From assembly GCF_900109775.1 (NCBI RefSeq), contig NZ_FOAX01000002.1:930001-994000 (forward strand): a stretch of DNA of 64,000 nucleotides. Reading direction: 5' to 3'. The number at the start of each line of letters is the position of its first letter. Position 1 is the stretch's first letter. This document shows positions 37,278 through 47,541 of the stretch, piece after piece. A model generated the notes under the pieces. That model searched no databases, was not told the DNA's origin, and saw nothing but the letters and a program-made list of their open reading frames with translations. Source of the DNA: Pseudoxanthomonas sp. GM95. GTDB taxonomy: Bacteria > Pseudomonadota > Gammaproteobacteria > Xanthomonadales > Xanthomonadaceae. The translations under genes and the position numbers were made by a program.

Positions 37278-39665
37278 TCAGAAACGGAAATCCGCGCTCA
37301 GCAGGAAGGTCCGCGGCGTCCCCGGCGTGTAGCGGTAGCCGCTCTTGTTGATTGCCGCGACGTATTCCTTGTCGAACAGGTTGTAGCCGTTGAGACGCAC
37401 GGTGACGTTGCGCGAGATGTCGTACGAAGCGACGGCGTCATAGACCGTGTAGGACTTGGTGAACGCCGGCGTGCCGACCGCACCGTCGGTGCCGCGATGC
37501 ATCTGCCCGGAGTAGCGCACGCCGCCGCCGATGGTCAGGCCAAACGGCAAGCGGTAGCTGGTCCAGCTGGTGAAGGCATCGTCCGGCGTATACGACAGGC
37601 CGGAAGTGCCATCGGCATTGACCACCGGGCCTTCGGTGACATCCGTGGTCATGGAGGTGTAGCCCGCCGAGATGGTCCAGTTGTCGGTGATATTGCCGAC
37701 CGCCGAAAGCTCTACGCCCTTGACCTTTTTCTCGCCGGTCTGGGTCGGGTTGCCGAAGTCATCGACTACGTTGGCGTTGATCTCGTTGGTCACGTCGGTC
37801 TGGAACAGCGCCAGGTTGACGGCTAGGTTCTCCAGCACGTTCCACTTGGTGCCCACTTCGAAGGTCTTGGCTTTCTGCGGATCGGCATTGATGCTGTTGG
37901 CCGCACCGTCGGCCGAGGCCAGGGCGAAGTTGGCGCCGCCCGGGGGCTGCTGCGACAACGCCCAGTTGGCATACAGGCTGACGTCGTCGCCGACCTTGTA
38001 GACCGCGCCCAGCTTCCAGTTGAACAGCGTATCGCTGGTGTCCGTATCGACCGTGCTGACCGCGCTGCCGACCGGTGCGCCGTTGCACGGCACGGCGCCT
38101 CGGCCGGTGCCGTTGTTGCAGATGGCGGTGTTCTCGTACTCGGTCTTGTAGTGGTCGAAGCGCACGCCGCCGGTGATCAGGAAGTTCTCGCCGAACTTCA
38201 GCGTGTCGAAGGCGAACACCGAAGCGGTGTCGGTCTTGCCGTAGCTGCCGGTGCCATTGTGGAAGTAGACCAGGTTGCCGACGTCATTCCAGTCCGGGTT
38301 GTACAGGCTGGCGGCCGGACGCGCGCCGGTGCTGCCGAAGTTGCGGCTGTACTGCTCTTCGCGCGTCAGTTCGATGCCGGTGCTCAGGTTGTGCTCGATC
38401 GAACCGGTGGCGAAATCCGCACGCAGGTTGAACTGGTCGGTGAGGATCTTGTTGCGCTGGTCCTTGAACGTATTGCTGCTGCGGGCCAGCGTGTAGGTCG
38501 ACAGGTCGTTGATGTCGGTCCACTGGATGTTGCCGGTCGGGTTGCCCGCGGTCAGTACACCCGTGCCCATGAACGAGGTCAGCAGGTAGTCCTGCGTGGT
38601 CTCGCCCCAACGCGCGGTGTTGGTCAACTTGAGCGTGTCGGAGAAGTCGTGCTCGAAGATGAAAGTGGCCTGCTTGGCCTCGACGTCATCGTGATCCTGG
38701 CGGGTGCCGTAGTAGTTCTCCGGGTCGACCGGATGGCCAGCCAGCTGGGCCAGGCCCGGCTGCGGGGTCCAGCCCGGCAGGCCGATGGTCGGCACGAAGC
38801 CGTCCGGCACGTTGTCCTGCTTGACGTAATACAGGTTCAGCCAATAGCGCGTCGCGCCATCAAGGTTGAAGCCCAGCGAGGGCGCTAGGCCCCAGCGCTT
38901 GTTGTTGACGTGGTCGCGGCCGGGCGTGTCGCTGTCCTGCCACATGGCGTTGAGACGCAGGGCTGCACCGCCACCGCCCAAGGTCTGGTTCCAGTCGGCG
39001 GTGCCGCGCTTCTGGCCTTCATCGCCGCCAGAGACGGTGCCAGAAATCGCTTCGCGCAACGAGGCGCGCTTGCTGACCATGTTGATCGCACCGCTGGGCG
39101 CGCTGCGGCCGTTGTCGGTACCGGCCGGACCTTTCTCGACCTCCACTTGGTCGATGTTGAACAGGTCACGTGAGATCGAGCCCAGGTCGCGCACGCCATC
39201 GATGAAGATGCTGCTGGAGCTGTCGAAACCGCGCATGTAGATCGTGTCGCCGGTGCTGGTGTTGCCGTTTTCGCCGGCGTAGAACGCACCGACGCCGGGC
39301 GTGTTGCGCAGGGCTTCGGTCAGCGTAGTGGCGCCTTGCTGGTTGAACAGGTCGCTGGTGATCACCTGGATGGTCTGCGGGGTGTCCTGCAGCGACTGGG
39401 TGAACTTCGGGGAGGCCACGGCCTTGGCCTGGATGCGCGAGCCGTGCACGTCGACCTTGTCGAGGTTCTTGGCTTCGTCGCGATGGTGGCGATGGCCGTC
39501 ACGCTCGTGCTCCTGATCCTTGTGCTGGTCGGCCGGCGCATCGGCGGCCACGGTGTCGGCCGCGAATGCGGCGGACGGCAGGGCAAAGGCGAGGGAGGTG
39601 GCCAGCGCGGCGACGGTCAACGGGCGGGCGCCCGGCAGGTGCTTGCGGGAACGGATGTGCGACAT
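37278..39665 (-). CDS. TonB-dependent siderophore receptor (catecholate type)
   Basis: A 795-residue outer-membrane receptor. The signal peptide (about 1-36, ending SAAFA) is followed by a His/Asp-rich stretch (about 45-65), a plug domain (KFTQSLQDTPQTIQVI to about 200, including RGFDSSSSIFIDGVRD and IDQVEVEKGPAG) and a 22-strand barrel. The C-terminal strand RTFLLSADFRF ends in Phe for BAM recognition. The FiuA-type sequence and neighbouring piuC point to a catecholate siderophore. The ATG at 39665 is chosen because the signal peptide starts there. Confidence 0.93.
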   Translation of the reverse strand: MSHIRSRKHLPGARPLTVAALATSLAFALPSAAFAADTVAADAPADQHKDQEHERDGHRHHRDEAKNLDKVDVHGSRIQAKAVASPKFTQSLQDTPQTIQVITSDLFNQQGATTLTEALRNTPGVGAFYAGENGNTSTGDTIYMRGFDSSSSIFIDGVRDLGSISRDLFNIDQVEVEKGPAGTDNGRSAPSGAINMVSKRASLREAISGTVSGGDEGQKRGTADWNQTLGGGGAALRLNAMWQDSDTPGRDHVNNKRWGLAPSLGFNLDGATRYWLNLYYVKQDNVPDGFVPTIGLPGWTPQPGLAQLAGHPVDPENYYGTRQDHDDVEAKQATFIFEHDFSDTLKLTNTARWGETTQDYLLTSFMGTGVLTAGNPTGNIQWTDINDLSTYTLARSSNTFKDQRNKILTDQFNLRADFATGSIEHNLSTGIELTREEQYSRNFGSTGARPAASLYNPDWNDVGNLVYFHNGTGSYGKTDTASVFAFDTLKFGENFLITGGVRFDHYKTEYENTAICNNGTGRGAVPCNGAPVGSAVSTVDTDTSDTLFNWKLGAVYKVGDDVSLYANWALSQQPPGGANFALASADGAANSINADPQKAKTFEVGTKWNVLENLAVNLALFQTDVTNEINANVVDDFGNPTQTGEKKVKGVELSAVGNITDNWTISAGYTSMTTDVTEGPVVNADGTSGLSYTPDDAFTSWTSYRLPFGLTIGGGVRYSGQMHRGTDGAVGTPAFTKSYTVYDAVASYDISRNVTVRLNGYNLFDKEYVAAINKSGYRYTPGTPRTFLLSADFRF

Positions 39666-39836
39666 GTCAGGCGTTCTTCCAATGAAGTTGACGAAATCCC
39701 CCATTGGCGACGGCTGACGGGAGGTGCGGGGGCCGTACGAGACCCGCCCTCGCTGATGTGCAGGGGCTCGGAAAACTCGAACGGGAAGCCGAAAATGCCG
39801 GGCGCGGCAAAAATGTCGGCCGTAAAACGTGGCGGA

Positions 39837-39865
39837 ATTGTAATGAGAACGATTTGTATTAACAA
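39837..39865 (-). promoter_or_regulatory. Receptor promoter with Fur-box in the spacer
   Basis: On the minus strand, TTGTTA (39860-39865) and TACAAT (39837-39842) are spaced by exactly 17 bp. The spacer holds AATGAGAACGATTTGTATT (39842-39860), a Fur-box-like sequence, so a bound repressor would block polymerase directly. Confidence 0.72.
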
Positions 39866-39951
39866 CCGGTTTACATGGCCTCGCTTGAAGAATTTTCGTC
39901 CTGGATCGCCTTTATCCAGCAGGTTCTGCCATGCCGCATCGCGATGGGTAC

Positions 39952-39974
39952 AAAAAAACCGGCGCTTGGCCGGT
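39952..39974 (-). terminator. Intrinsic terminator of the suf-Rieske operon
   Basis: ACCGGC, a 5-nt loop and GCCGGT, followed on the minus strand by seven T. It lies 32 bp past the Rieske stop at 40006. Confidence 0.88.
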
Positions 39975-40005
39975 CTTTCGGGTTGGGGGATCGCTGGCCT
40001 GATCT

Positions 40006-40341
40006 TCAGTCGCGATCGTCGCGCGACCAGACGCCGCCGTGTTCGATCTTGACTGGGAACCTGGGCACCGGTGCGTAGGCGGGGCCGCATAGCGGGGTGC
40101 CTTCGCGGATGTCGAAGCGCGCGCCATGTAGCACGCACTCCACGCTGCCGGCCTGCGCGTCGAAGCTGCCGGCGGCGCTCAGTTCGAATTCGGCGTGGCT
40201 GCAGCGGTCTTCCAGGGCATACAGATCGCCGTCGAGGTTGAACACCACGATCGGTGTGCCGGTGACCTCGTCGAACGTGCTGCGCATCTCGCCGGGCAGC
40301 AGCTCGGCGGTGGCGCAGACGAAGGTCCAGTCCTCGCTCAC
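40006..40341 (-). CDS. Rieske [2Fe-2S] ferredoxin-like protein
   Basis: A 111-residue soluble Rieske protein of the dioxygenase-ferredoxin type. Cluster ligands are C-x-H in EDRCSHAEFEL and C-x2-H in CVLHGARFD. The GTG start at 40341 overlaps the GNAT stop (GTGA). The place at the end of the Suf operon suggests a client or electron carrier for cluster assembly, as in other xanthomonads, but no partner oxygenase is present. Confidence 0.87.
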   Translation of the reverse strand: MSEDWTFVCATAELLPGEMRSTFDEVTGTPIVVFNLDGDLYALEDRCSHAEFELSAAGSFDAQAGSVECVLHGARFDIREGTPLCGPAYAPVPRFPVKIEHGGVWSRDDRD

Positions 40342-40862
40342 AATGATTTTTCCAGCAGTTCGAAGCGCAAGTCGTCGCGCAGTGGGGTGCCGAAGCGCTC
40401 GTCACCATAGGGAAAGGGCTTGTACTTGCCGGTGCGCACGTAGCCGCGGCGCTCGTAGAAGGCGATCAGCGATTCGCGCACGTCGATCACGGTCATGCGC
40501 ATCACGCCCACGCCCAGTTCCTCTCGGGCGATGCGTTCGGCCTCGACCATGACCTGCTTGCCCACGCCGCCGCCCTGCAGGCTGGGCCGCACCGAGAACA
40601 TGCCGAAGTAACCGGCGCCGTCCTCGATCGCCACGTGCGCGCACGCCAGCAGCTCGCCATCGACTTCGGCCAGCAGGACGCGGCTGTCGGGGCGGGTGAG
40701 GTCGTGTTCCAGCACGCCGCGGTCGATGCGGTTGCCGTCCAGGATGTCGGCCTCGGTGGTCCAGCCGACGCGGCTGGCGTCGCCGCGATAGGCGGACGTC
40801 ACCAGCGCGGTGATGGCGTCGATGTCGGCGAGCGTGGCGTCGCGGAAGGTCAGGGTCTGCAT
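40338..40862 (-). CDS. GNAT family N-acetyltransferase
   Basis: A 174-residue acetyltransferase. The acetyl-CoA loop is VRPSLQGGGVGKQVM, with FYERRGYVRTGKY near the C-terminus. The substrate is unknown. On the minus strand TACAAT ends 6 nt before the ATG at 40862, so a transcript from it would be leaderless; no Shine-Dalgarno is present. Confidence 0.87.
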   Translation of the reverse strand: MQTLTFRDATLADIDAITALVTSAYRGDASRVGWTTEADILDGNRIDRGVLEHDLTRPDSRVLLAEVDGELLACAHVAIEDGAGYFGMFSVRPSLQGGGVGKQVMVEAERIAREELGVGVMRMTVIDVRESLIAFYERRGYVRTGKYKPFPYGDERFGTPLRDDLRFELLEKSL

Positions 40863-40906
40863 GGGCGCATTGTAAAACGCGCGGGCAGGGCGTTGAGGGT
40901 GCGGAC

Positions 40907-40994
40907 TGTGGGGGCCGTTCCACGTGGCCCAGGGCCATCTGCGGCGATGGGGCCTCATCGAGAAAGCCTCATCGCTGCTGAAGCAGCTCCCACA
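40907..40994. repeat. REP/BIME-like palindromic repeat
   Basis: The 88-bp element is bounded by TGTGGG and CCCACA. It contains the hairpin GCTGC-TGAA-GCAGC (40974-40987) and a second inverted pair, GCGATGGGGC against GCCTCATCGC. The TGTGGGAGC head next to an imperfect palindrome is typical of REP sequences in Pseudomonas and xanthomonads. It lies between sufS and the GNAT gene. Confidence 0.65.
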
Positions 40995-41009
40995 TTCAGG
41001 CCAGCGCTT

Positions 41010-42275
41010 TCAGCCCAGCAGCTTGCGGGCTTTCTTCAGTGCAGCGATGAAACCTTCGATCTCGTCGTGCGTGTTGTAGAACGCCAGCGAGGCGCGCAGC
41101 GTCGCCGCCACGCCGAAGTACTGCAGCAGCGGGTGGGCGCAGTGCTGGCCTGAGCGCACGGCCACACCTTCCAGGTCCAGCAGCGTCGCCAGGTCGTGGG
41201 CGTGGGCGCCGTCGATCAGGAAGGACACCACCGCGGCCTTGTCCGGCGCGGTGCCAAAGATGCGCAGGCCCTCGATCGTGTTGAGTTCTTCGGTGAGGTG
41301 GGCCAGCAGCTCGGCCTCGCGCGCACGGATCGCGTCCATGCCCACACCTTCGAGGTAATCCAGCGCCGCGCCCAGGCCAACGAAGCCGGCGATGTTGGGC
41401 GTGCCGGCCTCGAACTTGTGCGGCACGTCGTTGAAGGTCGTCTTGTCGAAGCTGACTTCCTTGATCATCTCGCCGCCGCCGATGAAGGGCGGCATGGCGT
41501 CGAGCAGTTCGCGGCGTGCCCACAGTGCGCCGGTGCCGGTCGGGCCGCAGATCTTGTGGCCGGTGACCGCGTAGAAATCACAGCCGATGCCGGCCACGTC
41601 CAGCTGCATGTGCGGCGCGGCCTGCGAGCCGTCAACCACGGTAACGATGCCGGCCTTGCGCGCGGCCCGGCAGATCTCGCGCACCGGGTTGACCGTGCCC
41701 AACACGTTGGACACATGGGCCACGGCCAGCAGTTTCACCTGCGGGGTCATGGCCTTGTACAGCGCGTCCAGGTCCAGGCTGCCGTCGGGCAGGATCTCGG
41801 CCACCTTGATCGTGGCGCCGGTGCGCTCGGCGACCAGCTGCCACGGCACGATGTTGGCGTGGTGCTCCATGCGCGAGACCAGGATGACGTCGCCGGCCTT
41901 GAGGTTGGGCAGCGCCCACGAGTAGGCGACCAGGTTGATCGCGAAAGTGGTGCCGCTGCACAGGATCAACTCGTCGCCGCGCACGCCCAGAAAGCGCGCC
42001 AGCGTCTTGCGCGCGCCTTCGTAGGCATCGGTCGCTTCGGTGCCCAGCGCGTGGACGGCGCGGCTGACGTTGGCGTTCTGGCGGCGGTAGAAACCGTCCA
42101 CCGCCGCAATCACCTGCACCGGCTTCTGCGCCGTATTGGCGTTGTCGAAATAGATCAGCGGCTTGTCGTTGACTGCGCGGGTCAGCAGCGGGAAATCCAT
42201 GCGGATCCGGGCCCAGTCGTGGGCCTGGTCATCGACCACCTCGCTGGCGTGGCTTGCGGTATCGATGCTGTTCAT
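41010..42275 (-). CDS. sufS: SufS-type cysteine desulfurase
   Basis: A 421-residue PLP enzyme releasing sulfur from cysteine for iron-sulfur assembly. The PLP Lys is in VTGHKICGPTG, and the catalytic Cys is in RSGQHCAHPLL, the group II loop. EHHANIVPWQ and the AGTPNIAGF segment are typical. It overlaps sufD by 4 bp. No sufE or sufU gene is in the window. Confidence 0.95.
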   Translation of the reverse strand: MNSIDTASHASEVVDDQAHDWARIRMDFPLLTRAVNDKPLIYFDNANTAQKPVQVIAAVDGFYRRQNANVSRAVHALGTEATDAYEGARKTLARFLGVRGDELILCSGTTFAINLVAYSWALPNLKAGDVILVSRMEHHANIVPWQLVAERTGATIKVAEILPDGSLDLDALYKAMTPQVKLLAVAHVSNVLGTVNPVREICRAARKAGIVTVVDGSQAAPHMQLDVAGIGCDFYAVTGHKICGPTGTGALWARRELLDAMPPFIGGGEMIKEVSFDKTTFNDVPHKFEAGTPNIAGFVGLGAALDYLEGVGMDAIRAREAELLAHLTEELNTIEGLRIFGTAPDKAAVVSFLIDGAHAHDLATLLDLEGVAVRSGQHCAHPLLQYFGVAATLRASLAFYNTHDEIEGFIAALKKARKLLG

Positions 42276-43534
42276 GCCGCACCTGCCTGGCGCAGCGCGG
42301 CATCGACGGCGTCGGCCAGCTGCGCGACCAGCGCGTCATCGCCCAGCACCGACAGCGGCTCGCGGCAGAACGCCGCGGTCAGCAGGCGCGTGGCCTGCTC
42401 CTGCGGCAGGCCGCGCGAGCGCAGGTAGAACAGCGCGTTGGCGTCCAGCCGGCCGACGGTCGCACCGTGTGCGGCCTGCACTTCGTCGGCGTGGATCTCC
42501 AGCACCGGCTGGGTGTCGATCTCGGCATTGTCCGAGAGCAGCAGGTTCTTGTTGGACAGGCGCGCGTCGGTGCCGTCGGCGCCTTCGCGGATCAGGATGC
42601 CGCCATGGAACACCGCCCGGCCGCGCCCGGTACCCAGGCCGCGCCAAGTCAGGCCGCAGCTGGTGTCGCGCGCGATGTGGTCGATCCCGAGGCGCGTATC
42701 GACGTGACGCCGGCCGCCGGCCAGCAGCACGCCGTTGGCGTCCAGGCGCGCATTTTCGCCTTCCAGGCGCACGTTGAGTTCATGCCGCGACAGGGCGGCG
42801 CCCAACTCCAGATCCAGGCGCGTATAGACCGCATCGCGCGCCAGCACCGCGTCGGTGCGCAGCAGGCTGGTGGCCTTGTCGGACTCGTGCTGGGCGCGCG
42901 CGTGAACCAGCTGCGCGCCCTGCGACAGATGGACGTGGGTGAGCGCGTTGGACAGGTGCGCGTGCTCTCCAGCGGCGAGGTGATGCTCGACCACGCGCAG
43001 CTTGGCACCCGCGCGCAGTTCGATCAGGTTGCGCAGGTGCCAGGCGCGATCGGTGGTGTCGGCCGTGCCAACGAACACCAGGTGCAGCGGCGTGGTGCTC
43101 TGCACATCGGCCTCGACGCGCAGCAGCACGCCTTCGCTGGCCAGCGCGGCGTTGAGGCGGGCGAAGACTTCATCGCCACGCTCGAAGCGACGCGCCAGGA
43201 AGCGCGCGGCATCGCCGCCATCGGCCAACGCCTGCGACAGGCGCTGCACGCTGACGCCATCGTCCAGGCCGCTCAGGTCGGACAGGGTTTCGAGATGGCG
43301 GCCGTTGGCGAACACCAAGCGCGGCGCGGGAATATGCGCGACCAGCGCGGCATCGAGTTCGGGCGTGGCGTCCACCGCGGCAAAGCTGCGGCGCTCCAGC
43401 GCACGCAGCGAGGTGTACTTCCACGCCTCATCGCGCTGGCTGGGCAGGCCGGCGGCGATGGCGTCGTCGAGCACGCTGCGGCGCGCGCTGTCACCGTCGA
43501 AGGCGGCGGCAAGAGAATCCAGCAGGGTGCTCAT
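42272..43534 (-). CDS. sufD: Fe-S cluster assembly protein SufD
   Basis: A 420-residue scaffold subunit of the SufBC2D complex. Beta-helix region with VVEHHLAAGEHAHLSN and the conserved C-terminal ARFD-type stretch NALFYLRSRGLPQEQA. It overlaps sufC (upstream) and sufS (downstream) by 4 bp each. Confidence 0.94.
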   Translation of the reverse strand: MSTLLDSLAAAFDGDSARRSVLDDAIAAGLPSQRDEAWKYTSLRALERRSFAAVDATPELDAALVAHIPAPRLVFANGRHLETLSDLSGLDDGVSVQRLSQALADGGDAARFLARRFERGDEVFARLNAALASEGVLLRVEADVQSTTPLHLVFVGTADTTDRAWHLRNLIELRAGAKLRVVEHHLAAGEHAHLSNALTHVHLSQGAQLVHARAQHESDKATSLLRTDAVLARDAVYTRLDLELGAALSRHELNVRLEGENARLDANGVLLAGGRRHVDTRLGIDHIARDTSCGLTWRGLGTGRGRAVFHGGILIREGADGTDARLSNKNLLLSDNAEIDTQPVLEIHADEVQAAHGATVGRLDANALFYLRSRGLPQEQATRLLTAAFCREPLSVLGDDALVAQLADAVDAALRQAGAA

Positions 43535-44295
43535 GCGACGGTTTCCGGCGTCACGCGATCCTTCAGCCAGGCGTAGCCGTGGGCTTCCAGTTCCAGCGCC
43601 AGTTCCGGGCCGCCGGTCTGCACAATCCTGCCATCGGCCAGCACGTGGACCACGTCCGGCTTGATGTAGTCGAGCAGGCGCTGGTAGTGGGTGATGACCA
43701 GGAACGAGCGGCCGGCGCTGCGCAGCGCGTTGACGCCATCGGCCACGGCCTTGAGCGCGTCGATGTCCAGGCCCGAGTCGGTCTCGTCCAGGATCGCCAG
43801 CTTCGGTTCCAGCACGGCCAGCTGGAAGATCTCGTTGCGCTTCTTCTCACCACCCGAGAAACCTTCGTTGACGCCGCGATGCAGCAGTTCATCCTTCAGG
43901 TGCAGCACGGCCAGTTTCTCGCGCACCAGCTTGAGGAACTGCATCGAGTCCAGCTCGCCTTCGCCGCGCGCCTTGCGCTGGGCGTTGAGCGCGGCGCGCA
44001 GGAAGTAGGTGTTGTTCACGCCCGGGATTTCGACCGGGTACTGGAAGGCCAGGAAGATGCCAGCGGCGGCGCGTTCTTCCGGCGCGAGTTCCAGCAGCTC
44101 GGCGCCTTCGAACAGCACCGTCCCATCGGTAACGTCATAGCCTTCGCGGCCGGACAGGATGTTGCCCAGCGTGGACTTGCCCGCGCCGTTGGGCCCCATG
44201 ATGGCGTGCACTTCGCCCGGCTTAACCTCAAGCGAGAGGCCCTTGAGGATGTCCTTGCCGGCGACGGAGGCGTGGAGGTTGTCGATCTTCAACAT
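43531..44295 (-). CDS. sufC: Fe-S cluster assembly ATPase SufC
   Basis: A 254-residue ABC-type ATPase of the SufBCD scaffold. Walker A is GPNGAGKSTLGN, the signature is FSGGEKKRNEIFQLA, Walker B is LAILDETDSGLD, and the switch His is in ITHYQRLL. The ATG at 44295 gives the family start MLKIDNLHASV; the longer frame begins with TTG and overlaps the LprI stop. Confidence 0.96.
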   Translation of the reverse strand: MLKIDNLHASVAGKDILKGLSLEVKPGEVHAIMGPNGAGKSTLGNILSGREGYDVTDGTVLFEGAELLELAPEERAAAGIFLAFQYPVEIPGVNNTYFLRAALNAQRKARGEGELDSMQFLKLVREKLAVLHLKDELLHRGVNEGFSGGEKKRNEIFQLAVLEPKLAILDETDSGLDIDALKAVADGVNALRSAGRSFLVITHYQRLLDYIKPDVVHVLADGRIVQTGGPELALELEAHGYAWLKDRVTPETVA

Positions 44296-44312
44296 GAGGA
44301 TGTGATTCGCAG

Positions 44313-44809
44313 TCAATGAGTGGGCGCGGGGATGACGTAGGGATGCTTGACCAGATCCGTACAGGCGGAACGGTCAACCTCGCCATACGCGGTTCCGCGC
44401 AGGTATTGGCACAGGCGGGCCGTGCGCTCGCGCGCCAGGCTTGCCCGGTAGAAGGCATAAGCAGCTGGGTACGCAGTGCCGCGCATCGCACCTTCGCTAT
44501 CTTCGAAGGCGAATCTCGCTTCGACATCTGCATCGCGGTACGTGAGCCAGTCACGCTGTGCCTGGCGGAGCTTGCCGGTGACGTCCGGGTAGTTGGCCCA
44601 TTTTTTCAGCACGGCCTGGTACGCGGCATTGAGTTCCTTGTCCGCAGCTTCGTAGACATCCCCCGCGCATTGCGTGACGTCGTACTGCGTGTTGGCTCCT
44701 TTGCAGAGTGCCATCTCTACATCGCGGTCCACCGGCGGCTGGTCGGCCAGCGCGAATGGGCACACCAGCAGCAGGCTCGCCACGGTCAGCAGGCTGTACG
44801 CGGCGCGCA

Positions 44810-44810
<1 letters not shown>
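44313..44810 (-). CDS. LprI family (DUF1311) secreted protein inside suf operon
   Basis: A 165-residue secreted protein. A signal peptide (about 1-22, ending FALA) precedes an LprI/DUF1311 domain with four Cys (in ALCKGANTQYD, VTQCAGD, RLCQYLRG and SACTDLV) and the core LNAAYQAVLKKW. LprI of Mycobacterium inhibits lysozyme; here the role is unknown. The ATG overlaps the sufB stop (TGATG), so it is translated with sufB. A gene of this family between sufB and sufC is unusual. Confidence 0.85.
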
Positions 44811-46279
<1,469 letters not shown>

Positions 46280-46295
46280 GTGGGCTGCCTACGGG

Positions 46296-46757
46296 TTAGC
46301 TGGCGACATGCGCGGCGATGGGACGGCGGCGCGTATCGGGAGTGGAAGAGGAGGCGACGGGCTGCAGCATCTGCGCCAGGGTCATGCCGCGCAGGGCGTC
46401 GGCGACCACGTCGTTGATCAGGCGCCAGTTGGCGCGCGCCCCGCACTGGTGGGCGATGCCGCACTGGCTGTCCTGCTGGCTGCATTCGGTGATGGCCAGC
46501 GGCCCTTCCATGGCCTCGATGATCTGCACCAGGCTGATATCGCTGGCCGCATGGGCCAGGCGGTAGCCGCCGTGCACGCCGCGCAGGCCTTCGACCAGGC
46601 CGGCCTGGGCCAGCGGCTTGAGCACCTTGCTGACGGTGGTGGCTTCCAGGCCGGAGGCCTCGGCCAGTTCAGTGGCGCTGAGGACTTCGCCGACGCGGCT
46701 GGCCAGGACGGTCAGCAGCACGGTGGCGTAGTCGGTGAGCTTGGTGACGCGCAGCAT
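46296..46757 (-). CDS. Rrf2 family Suf regulator (Fe-S sensor)
   Basis: A 153-residue winged-helix repressor. It has LTDYATVLLTVLA and the recognition helix region GLEATTVSKVLKPLAQAGLV. Three Cys form C-x6-C-x5-C (CSQQDSQCGIAHQC), the pattern of Suf-linked Rrf2 regulators that bind an iron-sulfur cluster and repress the operon when cluster supply is sufficient. The ATG at 46757 gives the family start MLRVTKLTDYA. As first gene of the suf unit it probably autoregulates. Confidence 0.92.
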   Translation of the reverse strand: MLRVTKLTDYATVLLTVLASRVGEVLSATELAEASGLEATTVSKVLKPLAQAGLVEGLRGVHGGYRLAHAASDISLVQIIEAMEGPLAITECSQQDSQCGIAHQCGARANWRLINDVVADALRGMTLAQMLQPVASSSTPDTRRRPIAAHVAS

Positions 46758-46788
46758 GGCGGGGTGGGGACTGCGAAAGTGGACCGAA

Positions 46789-46817
46789 ATTGTACGCTTT
46801 TGCGATCCGTGACTCAA
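46789..46817 (-). promoter_or_regulatory. Promoter of the rrf2-suf operon
   Basis: On the minus strand, TTGAGT (46812-46817) and TACAAT (46789-46794) are separated by 17 bp. The predicted start leaves a 25-nt leader before the regulator ATG at 46757. Confidence 0.75.
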
Positions 46818-47069
46818 ACCCCGGTCGCATGGTGGAGTTCAGGCTGCCTGGCCGGCCGGTGTTGGTCTTCGGAAAGCGGCTGAAGCCTGTCCTTGGCGGA
46901 GACGGCAGCGGGGAGCAATGCATCGGTGCGCACGGATGATTGATGAGCGCTCCGTCGTGCGCACTGAGTGCATGCGAGCGCGCAGCGCCGAGGCCTGCAC
47001 GATCAAGTCAGTGGCGGGAATCACGCCGCCCCGCCACAATGCCCGGAGACTTCCCACACGGACGCTTCA

Positions 47070-47537
47070 ATGCCGCGCAAGATCGCCACCCGCAAATCCG
47101 CCATCCACGGCAACGGCATGTTCTCCGTTGCGGCCATCAAGAAAGGCGAGCGGCTGATCGAATACAAGGGCGAACGGCGCACCCACGCGCAGGTCGACGC
47201 CGACGAGGGCGGCGACGTGGAGAGCGGCCACACCTTCCTGTTCACGCTCAACGACGAGTACGTGATCGACGGTGCGCGCGGCGGCAACAGCGCCCGCTGG
47301 ATCAACCACAGCTGCGATCCCAACTGCGAAGCGCTGATCGAGGAGCACGACGGCAGCGACCGCACCAAGGACAAGGTGGTGATCGAAGCGCTGCGCAACA
47401 TCAAGGCCGGCGAAGAGCTGACCTACAACTACGGCATCACCCTGGCCGAGCCGCACACCGCCCGCCTGAAGAAGGTCTGGGCCTGCCGCTGCGGCTCGAA
47501 GAAGTGCACCGGGACGATGCTCCAGCCCAAGCGCTAA
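47070..47537 (+). CDS. SET domain-containing protein (putative lysine methyltransferase)
   Basis: A 155-residue protein that is almost only a SET domain. It has IHGNGMFSVAAIKKGERLIE, the cofactor/active-site motif NHSCDPNCEA, the Tyr motif GEELTYNYGI, and a post-SET Cys cluster CRCGSKKCTGTM that with an upstream Cys can bind zinc. This eukaryote-like architecture is found in some bacteria; the target protein is unknown. The ATG at 47070 gives the natural start MPRKIATRKS. It is divergent from the suf operon. Confidence 0.9.
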   Translation: MPRKIATRKSAIHGNGMFSVAAIKKGERLIEYKGERRTHAQVDADEGGDVESGHTFLFTLNDEYVIDGARGGNSARWINHSCDPNCEALIEEHDGSDRTKDKVVIEALRNIKAGEELTYNYGITLAEPHTARLKKVWACRCGSKKCTGTMLQPKR

Positions 47538-47541
47538 AGTA

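Larger units (their letters stand above)
39666..40005 (-). other. 340-bp intergenic region upstream of TonB receptor
   Basis: It contains the receptor promoter with embedded Fur site (39837-39865) and the terminator of the suf-linked operon (39952-39974). The ~165 nt between the predicted transcription start and the receptor ATG form a long leader in which I see no clear structure. Confidence 0.6.
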
